From: Prorocentrum cordatum | Taxonomy: Eukaryota > Sar > Dinophyceae > Prorocentrales > Prorocentraceae | NCBI GenBank assembly: GCA_963575745.1 | Contig: CAUYUJ010017987.1 | Span: 60,001 to 124,000 of the forward strand | Direction of reading: 5' to 3' | Length of the DNA: 64,000 bases | The notes under the pieces: model-generated | The model's input: only the letters and a program-made list of their open reading frames with translations | Database searches by the model: none | What the model was told of the DNA's origin: nothing | Translations under genes and position numbers: made by a program | Shown here: positions 30,717 to 40,240 of the stretch, piece by piece | Layout of the letters: each line of letters starts with the position of its first letter | Numbering within the stretch: position 1 is the stretch's first letter

Positions 30717-31046
30717 TTCTTCCTTGGGGTCGGGGTCCGTCGCTCCTTCTCCCCCGGGCCCCTTGTGGGGCTGTCGAGTCTCGGGCTCGTCTCCGCTGTC
30801 TTCCGACTCGGCTTCCGCCTCCTCCACCTCTCGAGGGAGAGGGTCGACGCCTTCCGCCGCTTCCTCCGGGAGGTTCATCTCTGTCAGCTCGGCCCACGTG
30901 GGCTTGTCCTTCCTTGAACGCCCGCCCCAGTGTTCCATCACCGCTCTCGCCACTCGCTTCACGAACCGATGGGGATAACGCGCGGCCCGAGACGTCTGCC
31001 AACTGCCCTCGAGAATATAACAGCATGGCGATGTCCGCCGGTGCAT
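30717..31046 (-). pseudogene. copia polyprotein segment between methyltransferase-like domain and integrase
   Basis: In frame with the upstream domain across the TGA. It has LEGSWQTSRAARYPHRFVKR followed by a Glu/Asp-rich stretch (about residues 60-110) and stops at TAG 30714-30716, again in frame with the integrase zinc-binding region. An overlapping frame (GHLCTGGHRHAV) suggests another small frameshift at its start. Confidence 0.5.
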
Positions 31047-31067
31047 AAGTGTCCGTCTAGTGCTCTC

Positions 31068-31853
31068 TCAATTCCTGGATGGTTTGTTTAGTCCCCGCGA
31101 GTCGACTTGGAGCCCGAAGCAGCACATGTCGACCGTTAGCTTCTTGACCCCTGGGAGGGGCGCCATGAGCGAGACCACCTGAGTGCTCCACGAGCTCGCA
31201 CACTGCGGATGCTCGAACGCGAAATATCGACCCCGATCGCATTGGTATTGCGCGATCTCTACACATAGAATAAGATCGCGCAGCCCGCCCTTCAGTTCGA
31301 GATTCCACGCTTCGGGATCGCGTCGGTATCGGTTGAGTCGGTTGATGGCTGAGAACACCCTACACTCCGAACAGAGCCAGATGGTCTCCGGTTGCTCCTG
31401 CTCGATCTGACGCCAGAGATCCTTGACGTGATCCGGCCGTGACGAGTCCCATCCCAGAAGCCTGTCGCAGCTGGGTCGGTCCCCCAAAGTCCCTCCTTCG
31501 CGTTCAACCTCTGGCGCCATCCGAGGAGGGGAGAAGATCTCCATGAATGAGATCCTGGCCCGGCGCCCCGTGCGGGCGGGGTAACCGGCCCCAACGGAAG
31601 CTGCGCTTGCGCCGAGGGCTCCGTCAGCCGTCGCCTCGCCGAGAGCGCTCCTAGCAAGGGCCTCCGTGGCCGCCAAGACGGCCTTCGGGCATGATGCCTC
31701 CCTGTCGTCGTTATATCTATCGCCGTCCAACCAGAAGGCCTCGGGCAGGGCCCTTTTCACGAGCCGGGACCTCGGCCGGGGAAACAGGCACACCGACACA
31801 ATAACAGGCCTCGAGAGTGCGCTGAGAGGAAGGGTGGAGAGAGCCAGGGTCAA
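31068..31853 (-). pseudogene. methyltransferase-like domain inserted in the copia polyprotein
   Basis: The segment has ISFMEIFSPPRMAPEVEREG (motif-I-like), GWDSSRPDHVKDLWRQIEQE, then CSECRVFSAINRLNRY where C5-cytosine methyltransferases have a PCQ-x-FS loop, and YFAFEHPQCASSWSTQVV, ending VDMCCFGL. The layout resembles a degenerate C5 methyltransferase fold. The catalytic P-C-Q is not preserved, so activity is unlikely. It ends at an in-frame TGA, after which the frame stays open. It sits between the zinc ribbon and the integrase. Confidence 0.5.
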
Positions 31854-32006
31854 GAGTGGAAGTAGCAGGAGAGCAGGAGTAGGAGAGACACCCTATTTTC
31901 TTATTCTCGGCCTGGTAGCAGCTGCAGGCCGAGAAACTTGCCGCCAGTCGCGGCACGAAAGTCGAGAGTTCGATCACTGGGCCGCTCCGTGGGCGCAGTG
32001 AGCTGC

Positions 32007-33375
32007 TCACACCAGCTCCCATCCTGGTGTCGTTGCGGCGCTGGTAGCGCCGCCTCCACTCTGACCCCCGTCGGGCTGCCTGTCTGGAGGAGGAGGGTAA
32101 TTCGGAGGCGGAGGCTCCCGAACGCTGCCGCTGCTGGCTGCCGCTGCTGCCGCTGGGTCTGGCATGACCCCGACAGCTGCTGTCAGTGCTCCGACAGCCG
32201 TGCCCATCTGCACCATCATGTATGTCAGCTGGTCCACGCTCTGCTGCAGGGTCGCCATGTTCGTGATCACCGTGTCGACACTCGTCTGCGCGAAGTTGAT
32301 GCTCTCGCCGAACTCCTCTAAGGACCCCAGGACCCTCTGGATCTTCACCACTCCCTGATGGATCTGCATCACCCCCTCCTCGACCTGGCCCGGAGCGTTC
32401 TGGGCTGCCTGGGCGCGCGCCGTCATGGCATCGAGGACCACCTGCACGTTCGCGAGGGCTCGGATGCCTTCGGGGATGGATGCCAGTTGCCACTGGAGGC
32501 TCTGCAGTAGCCCCCCGAGCTGATTCGCAGTGTTCAGCGCGGCCGCCCCCGAGGTGAACCCGTCGTTCTCCTGCAAGATCTCGACTGCTCTCTGCGCTGA
32601 TGCAGCTGCCGTCCGCGCGGCCTGAGCAGCCGTCTGCTCGGGCCTCTCGGCAGGGTCGTTGTGCCCGAGGGCCGCCCGGGGGATCCACGTGGGCCTCGTG
32701 CCGCAGCGCGTGCACTTGGATCCGCTGCCATGCTGGTTCCCGTAGTAGCGGATGTCGTGCTGAGGGTGTCCGCATCTGACGTCGTCTCCGATCATGGCCC
32801 CCGCCGGCGCCTCCTGGTCGGTCACCTGCGGCGTCACTGGAGGCATCACTGGAGGGGGCTCGGCTGGTACGGGTCCGTTCGGCGTCATGACCATCGGGAT
32901 GGGCGCGCGCTGAAACTGGCCTGGCAGCTGGCCGGTGCGCGGATCTGGCTTCGGGGGCGGCTTCGGGCGCCCGGCCCCGAACCACTCGGGCCTGCGCGGG
33001 AACGTCGTCGCCGTCGGCCGCCGCCGCGCTGCCGGCTGCCCCGCGAGCTGAGCCGAGAGTCCCGGAGCCGTCAGCGATCCCTGTCTGCATGACGGTGTCG
33101 GTCGCGGGGTAGCCCCCCGAAGTGGCCTCCGCCGCGCCTCCTGCTGGGACTGCGGGAGGTGATGTACCCGCAGCCTCCGCAGGCGTCGCCCCGTCGGTCA
33201 TGGTCGTGGTGCCCGCGACGCTCTGGGGCTGTAGCTCCTGCAGCGCGGCCTGGCGCTGCCTCTCGAGCCCCCACTGCGTGGCCTCCCAGGCCGCCGGTTT
33301 CTTCTTTCTGCCCTGGACCGGCGCGAAGCTGAGCGCCCCCAGCAGCATCCCGAGCACCGCTCTCTGCATCAGCAT
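32007..33375 (-). pseudogene. copia polyprotein linker with zinc-ribbon motif
   Basis: Two overlapping frames share this segment. The 5' part runs from about 33375 to about 33000 (MLMQRAVLGMLLGALSFAPVQG..., a signal-like hydrophobic start). The 3' part, from about 32980, contains CGHPQHDIRYYGNQHG and CTRCG (a C-x-H ... C-x2-C zinc-ribbon-like module) followed by a long helical stretch and a Pro/Gly-rich end with stop at 32007. One frameshift near 33000 joins them. I recall this C-H-P...RYYGN-type module from dinoflagellate copia polyproteins; function unknown. Confidence 0.6.
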
Positions 33376-33454
33376 CGCTGGTGAGCTGATCGGTGCGAAG
33401 ATGCGAAAGGGGAGAGACTGAATGGCCTTTCCTATAGCTCGAGCCCAAAAGTGG

Positions 33455-34441
33455 CTACGCGGGGAACGGAATCAGTGCCTCGGATCGTCCCGGGACCTCC
33501 TGCCCGCGCGCCGCCCTGGCGGTCGCCTTAGCTTCTCTGGTCGATTCTAAGCGCCCCCACCGCTCATCGGACGCTAGCTGAGCTCGCGACAGGACGATCC
33601 CGATAATCCCGAGAAACAGGAGCCCCAGGGCCCCGTTGAGAGACCCGCCGAACTGCCCCCTCACAACCGTCGTCATGCTGACTATGATGGCGATGAGAAA
33701 GAGGAGGAGGAGGAGGAGGAGGAGGAGGAGGAGGAGGAGGAGGGCGCAGTATCGGACTTCTCCGGAGGCCAGCATCTCCGGAGGGGACCTGTCTCCAAGG
33801 GTGAACGAATTCTTGCTCAAGAAATCGTACTTGCACAGTGCGGTGTCCGGGATCTCTAGAGGCATGGGAAGCGGCCGGACGACTTCGGCCATGATGTACC
33901 CCGAGCCCAGACGCGTCAGGGGTATCACTGTCTTGAGAAATCCCGAGCTCACGGTGTTCTCTGGCAAATCGATGGCGCACTCTAGAAAATCAAGAAGATT
34001 AACGCTCAAGCTATGTGGAATGTCATCCGCCAGCACTGTGGTCTCAATGATGCCGAGCGAACCTCCTAGACAAATCGGAAAAAGTACTGTGCCCAGGACC
34101 CTGGCTGCGCCTCCCACTCCGTGCGCTGCACGAGGTCTCTGGGCGTGCCTCGGGATGGCCTCGAAGCACATGCCAATGGCGGCCAGTGCCTTGGAAACCC
34201 TGTTCAGTGACGGGAGCCCGACGAGGTCGCTGCCGGCTCCCGGGTCGACGAGGGCCTCGGTCGCTGTCCCGGCGAGGAGCACCTGTGCCTCGCTCCTGCC
34301 GCCGAGCATCTCGATGCTCGCCTCCTTCAGGCTGTCGAGCAGGTCGCTGGACAGGGGCTGGCTCGGGCCCACCTCGCAGCCGACGAAGGTGTAGGCCGAG
34401 AGGTGCCTCTTCTGATCTCGCTGCTGAAACCGCGGGCTATC
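33455..34441 (-). pseudogene. copia aspartic protease domain plus transmembrane-like tail
   Basis: In frame with the zinc knuckle beyond one TAG. The retropepsin active-site motif is TEALVDPGAGSDLVG, with Pro (CCG) where Thr or Ser is expected in D-T/S-G. After the protease, a CTC microsatellite (plus-strand GAG repeats, about 33703-33742) encodes a Leu run that continues into FLIAIIVSMTTVV, and a second hydrophobic stretch (GALGLLFLGIIGIVL) follows. The frame ends with TAG at 33455. A functional protease is doubtful. Confidence 0.75.
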
Positions 34442-36058
34442 CTAATCGGGGCACCCGCGACGCCAGTGCCCCTTCTGCTTGCAGATGCCGCAGCGGGTCA
34501 CCTTCATCATCTGCTCCGGCGAAAGCGGGGGCCTCCGGCCGCCGCGGCCGCCTCCGCGCCCTCGCCCTCCTCGACTGCGGCCGCCACCACGGCCCTCTCC
34601 GCGGGGAAGTCGAGGCTGGGAAGAGGGCGGGGCGCCTCCGCTGGGGCGCGGCCGTCCGAAGTAGCCTCGGTCGTTCTTGGCAGCCCGCTTCAAATCCTTG
34701 TTATGTTTCCACGTCCTCTTGTTGGACCTGGACTCCAGCGCTGCCAGCGCCTCTTGGACCTGCTCTTCGTCGATGTCGAGGTCTTCGATCTCTGCCAGGA
34801 TGGCTGCCTCGTCCTCGCCATCGTCGTGCGAGTCCTCCTCGTCCTCGCCCGGGTCGTAGTCGTCCTCCTCTTCGTCCGAAATGGCACCTATGACTGACCG
34901 ACCGGGTAGGAGGAAAGAGGAGGAGAGGGTCCTGAGGCGGCGCCCGGCCCCTCGGCCTCGGCGCCTGCTAGCGTGGAGCCCGACCTACCGCCAGGCAACA
35001 TGCGCTCAGTGCCAGATGCGTCCATCTGACGCAGTGCCCAGCTGACGCTGTCAAAATCAAGTCGGCCTAGCGTGAGTGTGCGCAGGTTCTGCATACCCTG
35101 CGCTGAGAGGTTGGATCCTTCTTCTAATAGAAATCCCTTGATCTTCGATGAGAGGACTAAGTCATGTGCCTCTGCCTCCTGGAACTGTGACTCTCGCCTG
35201 GCTACGAACTGGGTCAGTGATTCTTTCGCCTCACGCGCTGCCTCGTAGAGTGCCTTCCTGCCACTCCTGCGAAGGTCGTCGCCTTCGCGCTCGCCTATCA
35301 TCACATCCGTTTTCCGAAGCACGGCGTCGATCCAGTCATCGCTCGTCACGGTCTTCTCGGGCAAGTCTGCGAAGTGCGCTTGCATGCTCCACTCGAAGAG
35401 CCGCAGGAACTTCTCGATGCGTCTCCAGACTGGAACGTCGGTGTTCGTGTTCCATCGTCGCAATGCCTTGCGCCACTGGCGGTAGTGGGTCCATCCGGGC
35501 CATTGTGGTGGATCCGAATAGTCGCCCTTGGCCCCACCACCGCCGTACCGGCCTCCCGACGACCAGGACTGCCAGCTTTGCTTGCCGTCCCCAGTCGTCG
35601 TCGCGGCCGGTCTGCCAGCCGCTGTCGTTCTTCACGTAGTCCTTCCACTTGTCGTCGTCCGGCAGTCCTCCGCCGGACTTGTGCTCCCAGGAGCCCCTGC
35701 TGGTCCAGCTGGCGTCTGCTGCTGCTGCTGCCGATCCGTCGTGCCAACCTCGCCAGAGGTCCCATTCCTGGGCTCGCTCACCGTCTCGACTCTCGGCCGC
35801 CGTTGTCGTCGCTCCCGTCGTCGCCGCCGCTGCGTCGCCAGCCGCTGCCCCGGCAGCCGCTGGCTCGGCCGCTCCCGCCGCTGGTGTCGGGATCGGCGTC
35901 GACATGGTGCCCAGAGTCTCCCTCACGACTCCGGCCAGGAGCTCCCTCAGCTGCTGAGCCGAGAGGGTCACTGGTGGCGGCCCTGCCGGGGCCGCGCCTG
36001 AGAGGTCGGTGAACGCCGCGATTTCATCCGCCTTGGGTGGATCTTCCTCCGCGGGCAT
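34442..36058 (-). pseudogene. gag: copia gag: matrix/capsid-like region and CCHC nucleocapsid, frameshifted
   Basis: The first good ATG is at 36058 (MPAEEDPPKADEIAAFTD). The frame shifts near 35605, in a GGGG run, into the segment with SDPPQWPGWTHYRQWRKAL and the helical capsid-like stretch (WRRIEKFLRLFEWSMQAHF to about 34960). It shifts again near 34900 into an acidic stretch and an Arg/Gly-rich tail. It ends with a zinc knuckle CGICKQKGHWRRGCPD (C-x2-C-x4-H-x4-C) directly followed by TAG at 34442-34444. Gag packages element RNA. The frameshifts would block a full Gag unless they are assembly errors. Confidence 0.85.
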
Positions 36059-36178
36059 CTCCGCGATCCGCGCCGCACGTCGGCGCGAGCCTGGGACAGG
36101 CCGGGGGCACGCGAGCTGCGAGCGAGCTGGGCCTACTGAGGCCGCTCCTCGCCGCCCATGGCCGCCGGGCCGCACCAG

Positions 36179-36190
36179 GCTCCGCTACCA
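36179..36190 (-). promoter_or_regulatory. primer-binding site, initiator-Met tRNA type
   Basis: Two bases inside the 5' LTR the sense strand reads TGGTAGCGGAGC, complementary to a tRNA 3' end of the form GCTCCGCTACCA. Copia-type elements commonly prime on initiator Met tRNA, whose 3' end resembles this (for example ...CTGCTACCA). Confidence 0.75.
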
Positions 36191-36192
36191 AC

Positions 36193-36310
36193 TGTAGCAG
36201 CAGCAGGGACAGTAGATGTTTTTCCCTTGAGCCAAAGTGTCACAACGGTCAGACACATGCTCAGAATCCCATAGCAAAACCTATCTGACAAAATACGCTA
36301 GCCTGCTTCA
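36193..36310 (-). repeat. 5' LTR of the copia element
   Basis: 118 bp with TG/CA termini. Compared with the 3' LTR it has one extra T in a T-run and two substitutions. The spliced-leader-like word TTTGGCTCAAG is at 36226-36236 (minus strand). No TATA-like box is evident; it must hold the promoter and polyadenylation signals if the element is autonomous. Confidence 0.93.
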
Positions 36311-36394
36311 ACCGCCCTCCACAACGACTGGGGGAACACATGGTCCGATGGCTTGGCAGAGCTCTTGCCACAACGCTCGGCCACATGGGCGATT

Positions 36395-36868
36395 CTAGGA
36401 GGCAGGGGGGCGGCGGTGATCCGCCGCAGGCGTCTTCGACACCATGAGGAGAAGGCCCAGCATCCCAATGCAGATCCGCTTCGGCGACTGGGGGTCCATG
36501 ACCAGGCCGCCCAGGAACCTCACGACCACGTTGCCGTCCTCGCCCAGCGCCGAGTGTGGAGTGCGGTAGCTCTGCCCAGGAGTTCCCCAGCTGGAGCCCG
36601 AAAAGATGCTCCGCCGTAAGAAGGTGCTGTGCTCAAGGGTGACGGTGTTCTTGCGTGCTCGCGGGTTGAATTCTGGGTTGGCCAGGATGTCTGTCGCCCC
36701 AGGAACATGGTTCCATGAACGCTCCACTTTGCGGATAAAATCCGTCGACTTGACCCAATCGGGGTTGAGGCAGAGCAGCTCCTTGTTGGCGACATTGTTG
36801 AGGAACTTGCCCACCAACCTGGACCAATTCTTCTCCGGGCTCGTCTGGAGATTTCTTTTTTTCGGCAA
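36395..36868 (-). CDS. hypothetical exon, 157 codons
   Basis: The only sizeable frame just upstream of the copia element with non-repetitive composition, including LVGKFLNNVANKELLCLNPD and VERSWNHVPGATDILANPEF and a hydrophobic stretch near the end (ICIGMLGLLLMV). It is not recognised. It may be an exon of an unknown gene; the start and splice sites cannot be fixed. Confidence 0.35.
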   Translation of the reverse strand: MPKKRNLQTSPEKNWSRLVGKFLNNVANKELLCLNPDWVKSTDFIRKVERSWNHVPGATDILANPEFNPRARKNTVTLEHSTFLRRSIFSGSSWGTPGQSYRTPHSALGEDGNVVVRFLGGLVMDPQSPKRICIGMLGLLLMVSKTPAADHRRPPAS

Positions 36869-37019
36869 TAACCCAGGTTATCCGGTGGGGAGGAGGTGTC
36901 GGCCGATAGCCTCACCCTCTCGCCTTGGGCAGCCCCACGTAATCCGACTTACCCTTCGGGCTAAAGTGGTCTAACACATTTGTCTTTCCTCTTACTAGCT
37001 GGCCGCTCTGCGTTTGATC
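36869..37019. other. spacer
   Basis: No feature recognised between the hypothetical exon and the purine-rich repeats. Confidence 0.4.
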
Positions 37020-37339
37020 GGGAGTTTCTTCAAATACATAGAAGAAGAGGCGCGCGCTGGTGGGCGAGGGGGGACTCAGCGGGAGGCGGTGGTGAGGCGG
37101 GTGAGCATGAAGAGGGTGAGGATCCAGAGGGCGAGGCTTGCGAGGGGGAGGATCAGGAGAGTGAGGATCACGCGGGTGGGGATCAGGCGAGCGTGGAGCA
37201 GGAAGGTGAGGATGTGGAAAATGAGGATCAGGAGAGCGAGGATGAAGAGAATGAAGGATCAGCAGGGTGAGTATCGCGCGAGTGTGGAGCAATGGAGGAT
37301 GAGCAGAGTGAGGATCAGGAGAAGAGTGAGGATCAGGAT
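37020..37339. repeat. GAGTGAGGATCA-type purine-rich minisatellite
   Basis: Irregular units of about 12-18 bp with GAGGATCAGGAGAG words repeated more than ten times. Confidence 0.8.
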
Positions 37340-37690
37340 CGTGATGATGGAAGGCGCCTGATGGGGACACGCCCAGCGCAGCGCTAGAAATGGGCGATGG
37401 TGCGAGGATGTCTCGAGCGAGAGCGCCGGATGGGGACGCGCCCAGCGCAGCGCCGGAAACGGCCCCATGTGGGCGTGCGCTGCAGATGGGGGCCCGTGGG
37501 GCGATGGTGCGAGGATGTCTCGAGCGAGAGCGCCGGATGGGGACGCGCCCAGCGCAGCGCCGGAAATGGTTCCTCGGGGTGCGCTGGGGGCCCGTGGGGC
37601 GATGCTGCGAGGATGTCTCGAGCGAGAGCGCCGGATGGGGACGCGCCCAGCGCAGCGCCGGAAATGGTCCCAGGGGTGCGCTGGAGGCGA
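37340..37690. repeat. roughly 100-bp tandem repeat, 3-4 units
   Basis: GCGAGGATGTCTCGAGCGAG starts at 37402, 37509 and 37607, preceded by a partial unit. Each unit ends GCGCCCAGCGCAGCGCCGGA. Spacing alternates between 107 and 98 bp, through insertion of CATGTGGGCGTGCGCTGCAG in one unit. Confidence 0.9.
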
Positions 37691-37829
37691 CTTTCTCGAG
37701 CGCCCGTGGTCTGGATGACGTGAGTTCGACAGAAACTCCCTCAAACCCAAACCTTTTCCCTTCGGAGAGGGGTGCCCTCCCCCTCCCCTCCCTGAAGGTT
37801 TTTTGGGAGGGCCGCGACCGGTCACTGCG

Positions 37830-38330
37830 CCAAAGATGGCGCCAAGAGGGCCTCTGATGCTTCAAGATGGTTTCCAAAATGGCTCAAGATAGCAGAAGAC
37901 GTTTCAAGCTAGCTTCTGACATACCTCCAAGAGGCTCGACGGGGGACACAAAATGGTTCCAACTCTAAAGAAAATCAATATCGTGCTGCCTTATCGCCTT
38001 TTTCGATTCACATGCGATTTGAGGCCTCGAGATGGCCCCACGATGACCCAAGAGAGGCCCAAGAGGCCCCCCAGACGGCCCCATGAGCGCCCAAGAGCGG
38101 CTCAAGAGCGCCCCAAGAGAACCTCAGGAGGCGACGTGATGGCCCTAGGGGATGGGGTGGGGGCTAACATCGGGCTCCCCTCTCATTTGATCAATAGCCT
38201 TCCATATGGCCTCAAGATGCCTTCCAGGGCTCACGAGAGGGCCGCAAAAAGCCCCAAGAGCCCCAAGAGGGTCCCAAGATAGTCCCATGACAGCCCAAAG
38301 AGCTCCCAACAGAGCCCCAATAGCGTCCCA
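37830..38330. repeat. CAAGA/GGCC phased tract
   Basis: Shorter and more decayed than the 24-26 kb tract. It includes the GCGATTTGAGGCCTCGAGAT block related to the spacer near 13620. Confidence 0.7.
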
Positions 38331-38544
38331 CGAGGGCCACAAGCAGCGGTTTGCCTCCTCCGCCTCCTCCCCTCGCTCCCCTCGCCCCCCGCGGGCCCCA
38401 GGAACGGCCCGAGGAGGCCTTCCAAGGCCACCCCCTTGCTCCCAGAGGTCTTTCTGTTCATACTGGTGCCCGCTGTGTTTCAATAGCTGAATGTGGTTTT
38501 TCGTCTCTTTTCCGTCAGCTCGTTACGCAACGTTTCTGAACGGG

Positions 38545-39204
38545 ATGGTGGGGATACTTTTTTGTCAGCGGCCGCAGGCGAGCGCGCCAGCGGCGAGACC
38601 AGGCAGAGCGAGGCGCGCAAAGACGAATTAACCTAAAGCGGTGGGCCGGGGCCTCACGCAGCACCTCGGCGACGGGCCGGCGAGTGGAAAACGCTGGCGG
38701 TAGGCTGGATACCAAGACTGCCAGGGTGCACGCATGCAACGCGTCGGAGGCAGCAGGCGGCCAGGGTAACCGGCGACCGGTGAAAGCTGCGGACGGGAAT
38801 TAGTTGCAAGGGCGCAAGCCCCCGGACTACTGCGAAGGTACCAGGGTGGCCGCAGCCAAGTGAACCGACAGTCGGAGGTCGAATTGGGTGCCCAGAATGG
38901 GCGTGAGCATCGGCAAGCTGCGAGGTGCGAGGTGCCAAAAGGGTCCAACAGCAGCAGCACGCACAAGTGCGAAGAGCAGTGAAGCTGCAGTGCGGCCAAA
39001 ATGGCGCGGAGCACCACGAAAGCGACCGTGGGAAGCTCGGGGAACCAAACCGTGACCCAGGGCCAGACGGGTGCAAGAGGTGGCGCCAGCGAAGTCGCAC
39101 ACCAAAGCCCTGAATAGGGAGCACGTGCCCGCAGTCAGCACAACGGTGGTGGCGACAGACGTACACGGACACCGCGGGGAGAACTCCAATCATGGTGGGG
39201 ATAC
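38545..39204 (-). mobile_element. poly(A) retroposon family G, copy 2, with target duplication
   Basis: The insert (38558-39191) is flanked by an identical 13-bp direct repeat, ATGGTGGGGATAC, at 38545-38557 and 39192-39204. On the minus strand it ends in an A-run of six after GGCCGCTGAC. It shares only its 3' end (GCCGCAGGCGAGCGC...GGCGAG) with copy 1 and a GCCAAAATGGCGCGG word at 38995-39008. No open frame in it has domain support. Confidence 0.72.
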
Positions 39205-39469
39205 GCGAAGCGTGAAGAGTTACGCCCGCACGCTCCAATACTGCGTACCCCCTTCGGACCTGCGCACTTGACAAGATCCGATTAGTTAGGGGGAGGGGAA
39301 AGGGTGAAGGCGGGCGCGATAACCCGGCTTATAGCTGGACCCTTACAAAACATCATCCTGGAAAGCCACCTCCACGGTGAGGAGCGTGTTCCTGTCGTCC
39401 TTCAGCTCGTCGTCCCCGCGATCGCTGCCGCACACGGTCAGCACCGTCACCCTCTCCTCCTTCTCCTCT
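39205..39469. other. gene-free stretch
   Basis: The target-flank sequence GCGAAGCGTGAAGAG and unique DNA. Nothing recognised. Confidence 0.4.
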
Positions 39470-39680
39470 CAGGGGTGCATCAAACTCGGGTTCTGGGGAC
39501 TCGGGTTGGCCCGATGGGGCCGTCGGGAAAATGACGAGACCCCACCTAAAATCTGACGCGAACTCCCGCTGCAAACATCCCACAAAAACTAGACCATCGA
39601 AACTCAGGACCGGCCCGTCAAAACGGGTTGGCAGAACCCGAGCTCGGGTGAACTCGAGTCTCTTACGGGGCCCAGGGACA
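39470..39680. repeat. dispersed repeat family F, copy 1
   Basis: Landmarks are GGGTTGGCCCGATGGGGCCG, ATCTGACGCGAACTCCCGCT, GCAAACATCCCACAAA and GGACCGGCCCGTC. A second copy in the same orientation lies at 55455-55665. Confidence 0.8.
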
Positions 39681-39907
39681 CACAAATAGTGAACACGAAT
39701 CCCAGAACTCCACCTATTTTACATTTGCCCTGGATGTTTCGTTTCCCTGCCCCTTCACTTCCCATCTTTTCATCTTTTTCCTCGGAATCGATAACTATTT
39801 GCGTCTGTGTGCTGTTGTTCCCTCCTGAGTCTTACGTTTCCCCGATCCTCCGCCGCGGGCGCCTCCTCGCCCCCCGCCTCCGACGCCGCCTCCCCGGCCG
39901 CCTCTGG

Positions 39908-40074
39908 GCAGCGCGCACACGGGGGACAGGGGGAGGGGGGAAGGATTCCTAGAAGGAGGCTGCTCCTGAGAAGGCGCCCGCCCCACATCTGTAGACAGGA
40001 CCCGCGCCTTCTAAGAAGCAGGGGTGCTCCTCTGAGGAGCCCTCCCCCCCTCCCCCCACCCCTACGCCCCCCTT
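39908..40074. mobile_element. foldback element family C, diverged uninterrupted copy
   Basis: The left arm is GGGGGAGGGGGGAAGGATTC and the right arm CTTCTAAGAAGCAGGGGTGC then CCCTCCCCCCCTCCCC; the centre is GGCGCCCGC...CCCGCGCCTT. About 167 bp. It is followed within 3 bp by repeat R3. Confidence 0.7.
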
Positions 40075-40076
40075 TC

Positions 40077-40240
40077 GAGCAGGGACCGACAGTCCCGGCA
40101 TTCCTAGAGGCCTACCACGACATGCTCGTAGAACCCCCAAAATGCTCTAGTAACAGAAACAAGATTCTCCGAACATGAACCCGATGTGATAAAAGACAAG
40201 ACGGTCCCAGCCAGAAATGTCCTAAGAACATCTCTCGGGA
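40077..40240. repeat. dispersed repeat R3, copy 2
   Basis: It starts GAGCAGGGACCGACAGTCCC and contains AGAGGCCTACCACGACATGC and ATGTCCTAAGAACATCTCTC, aligning with 5620-5780 and 60909-61067. Confidence 0.82.

Larger units (their letters stand above)
26511..36310 (-). mobile_element. copia-type LTR retrotransposon, 9.8 kb
   Basis: The element is bounded by LTRs of 117 bp (left) and 118 bp (right) that start and end TG...CA on both strands. It is flanked by the 4-bp direct repeat ACCG at 26507-26510 and 36311-36314. Order in the sense direction (minus strand): LTR, PBS, gag with CCHC knuckle, aspartic protease, linker with zinc ribbon, methyltransferase-like domain, integrase, RT, RNase H, LTR. 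Integrase before RT identifies Ty1/copia. The LTRs differ by two substitutions and one 1-bp indel, so the insertion is young, yet gag and the first half of pol carry several frameshifts and stops. RT-RNase H is intact. Confidence 0.95.
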
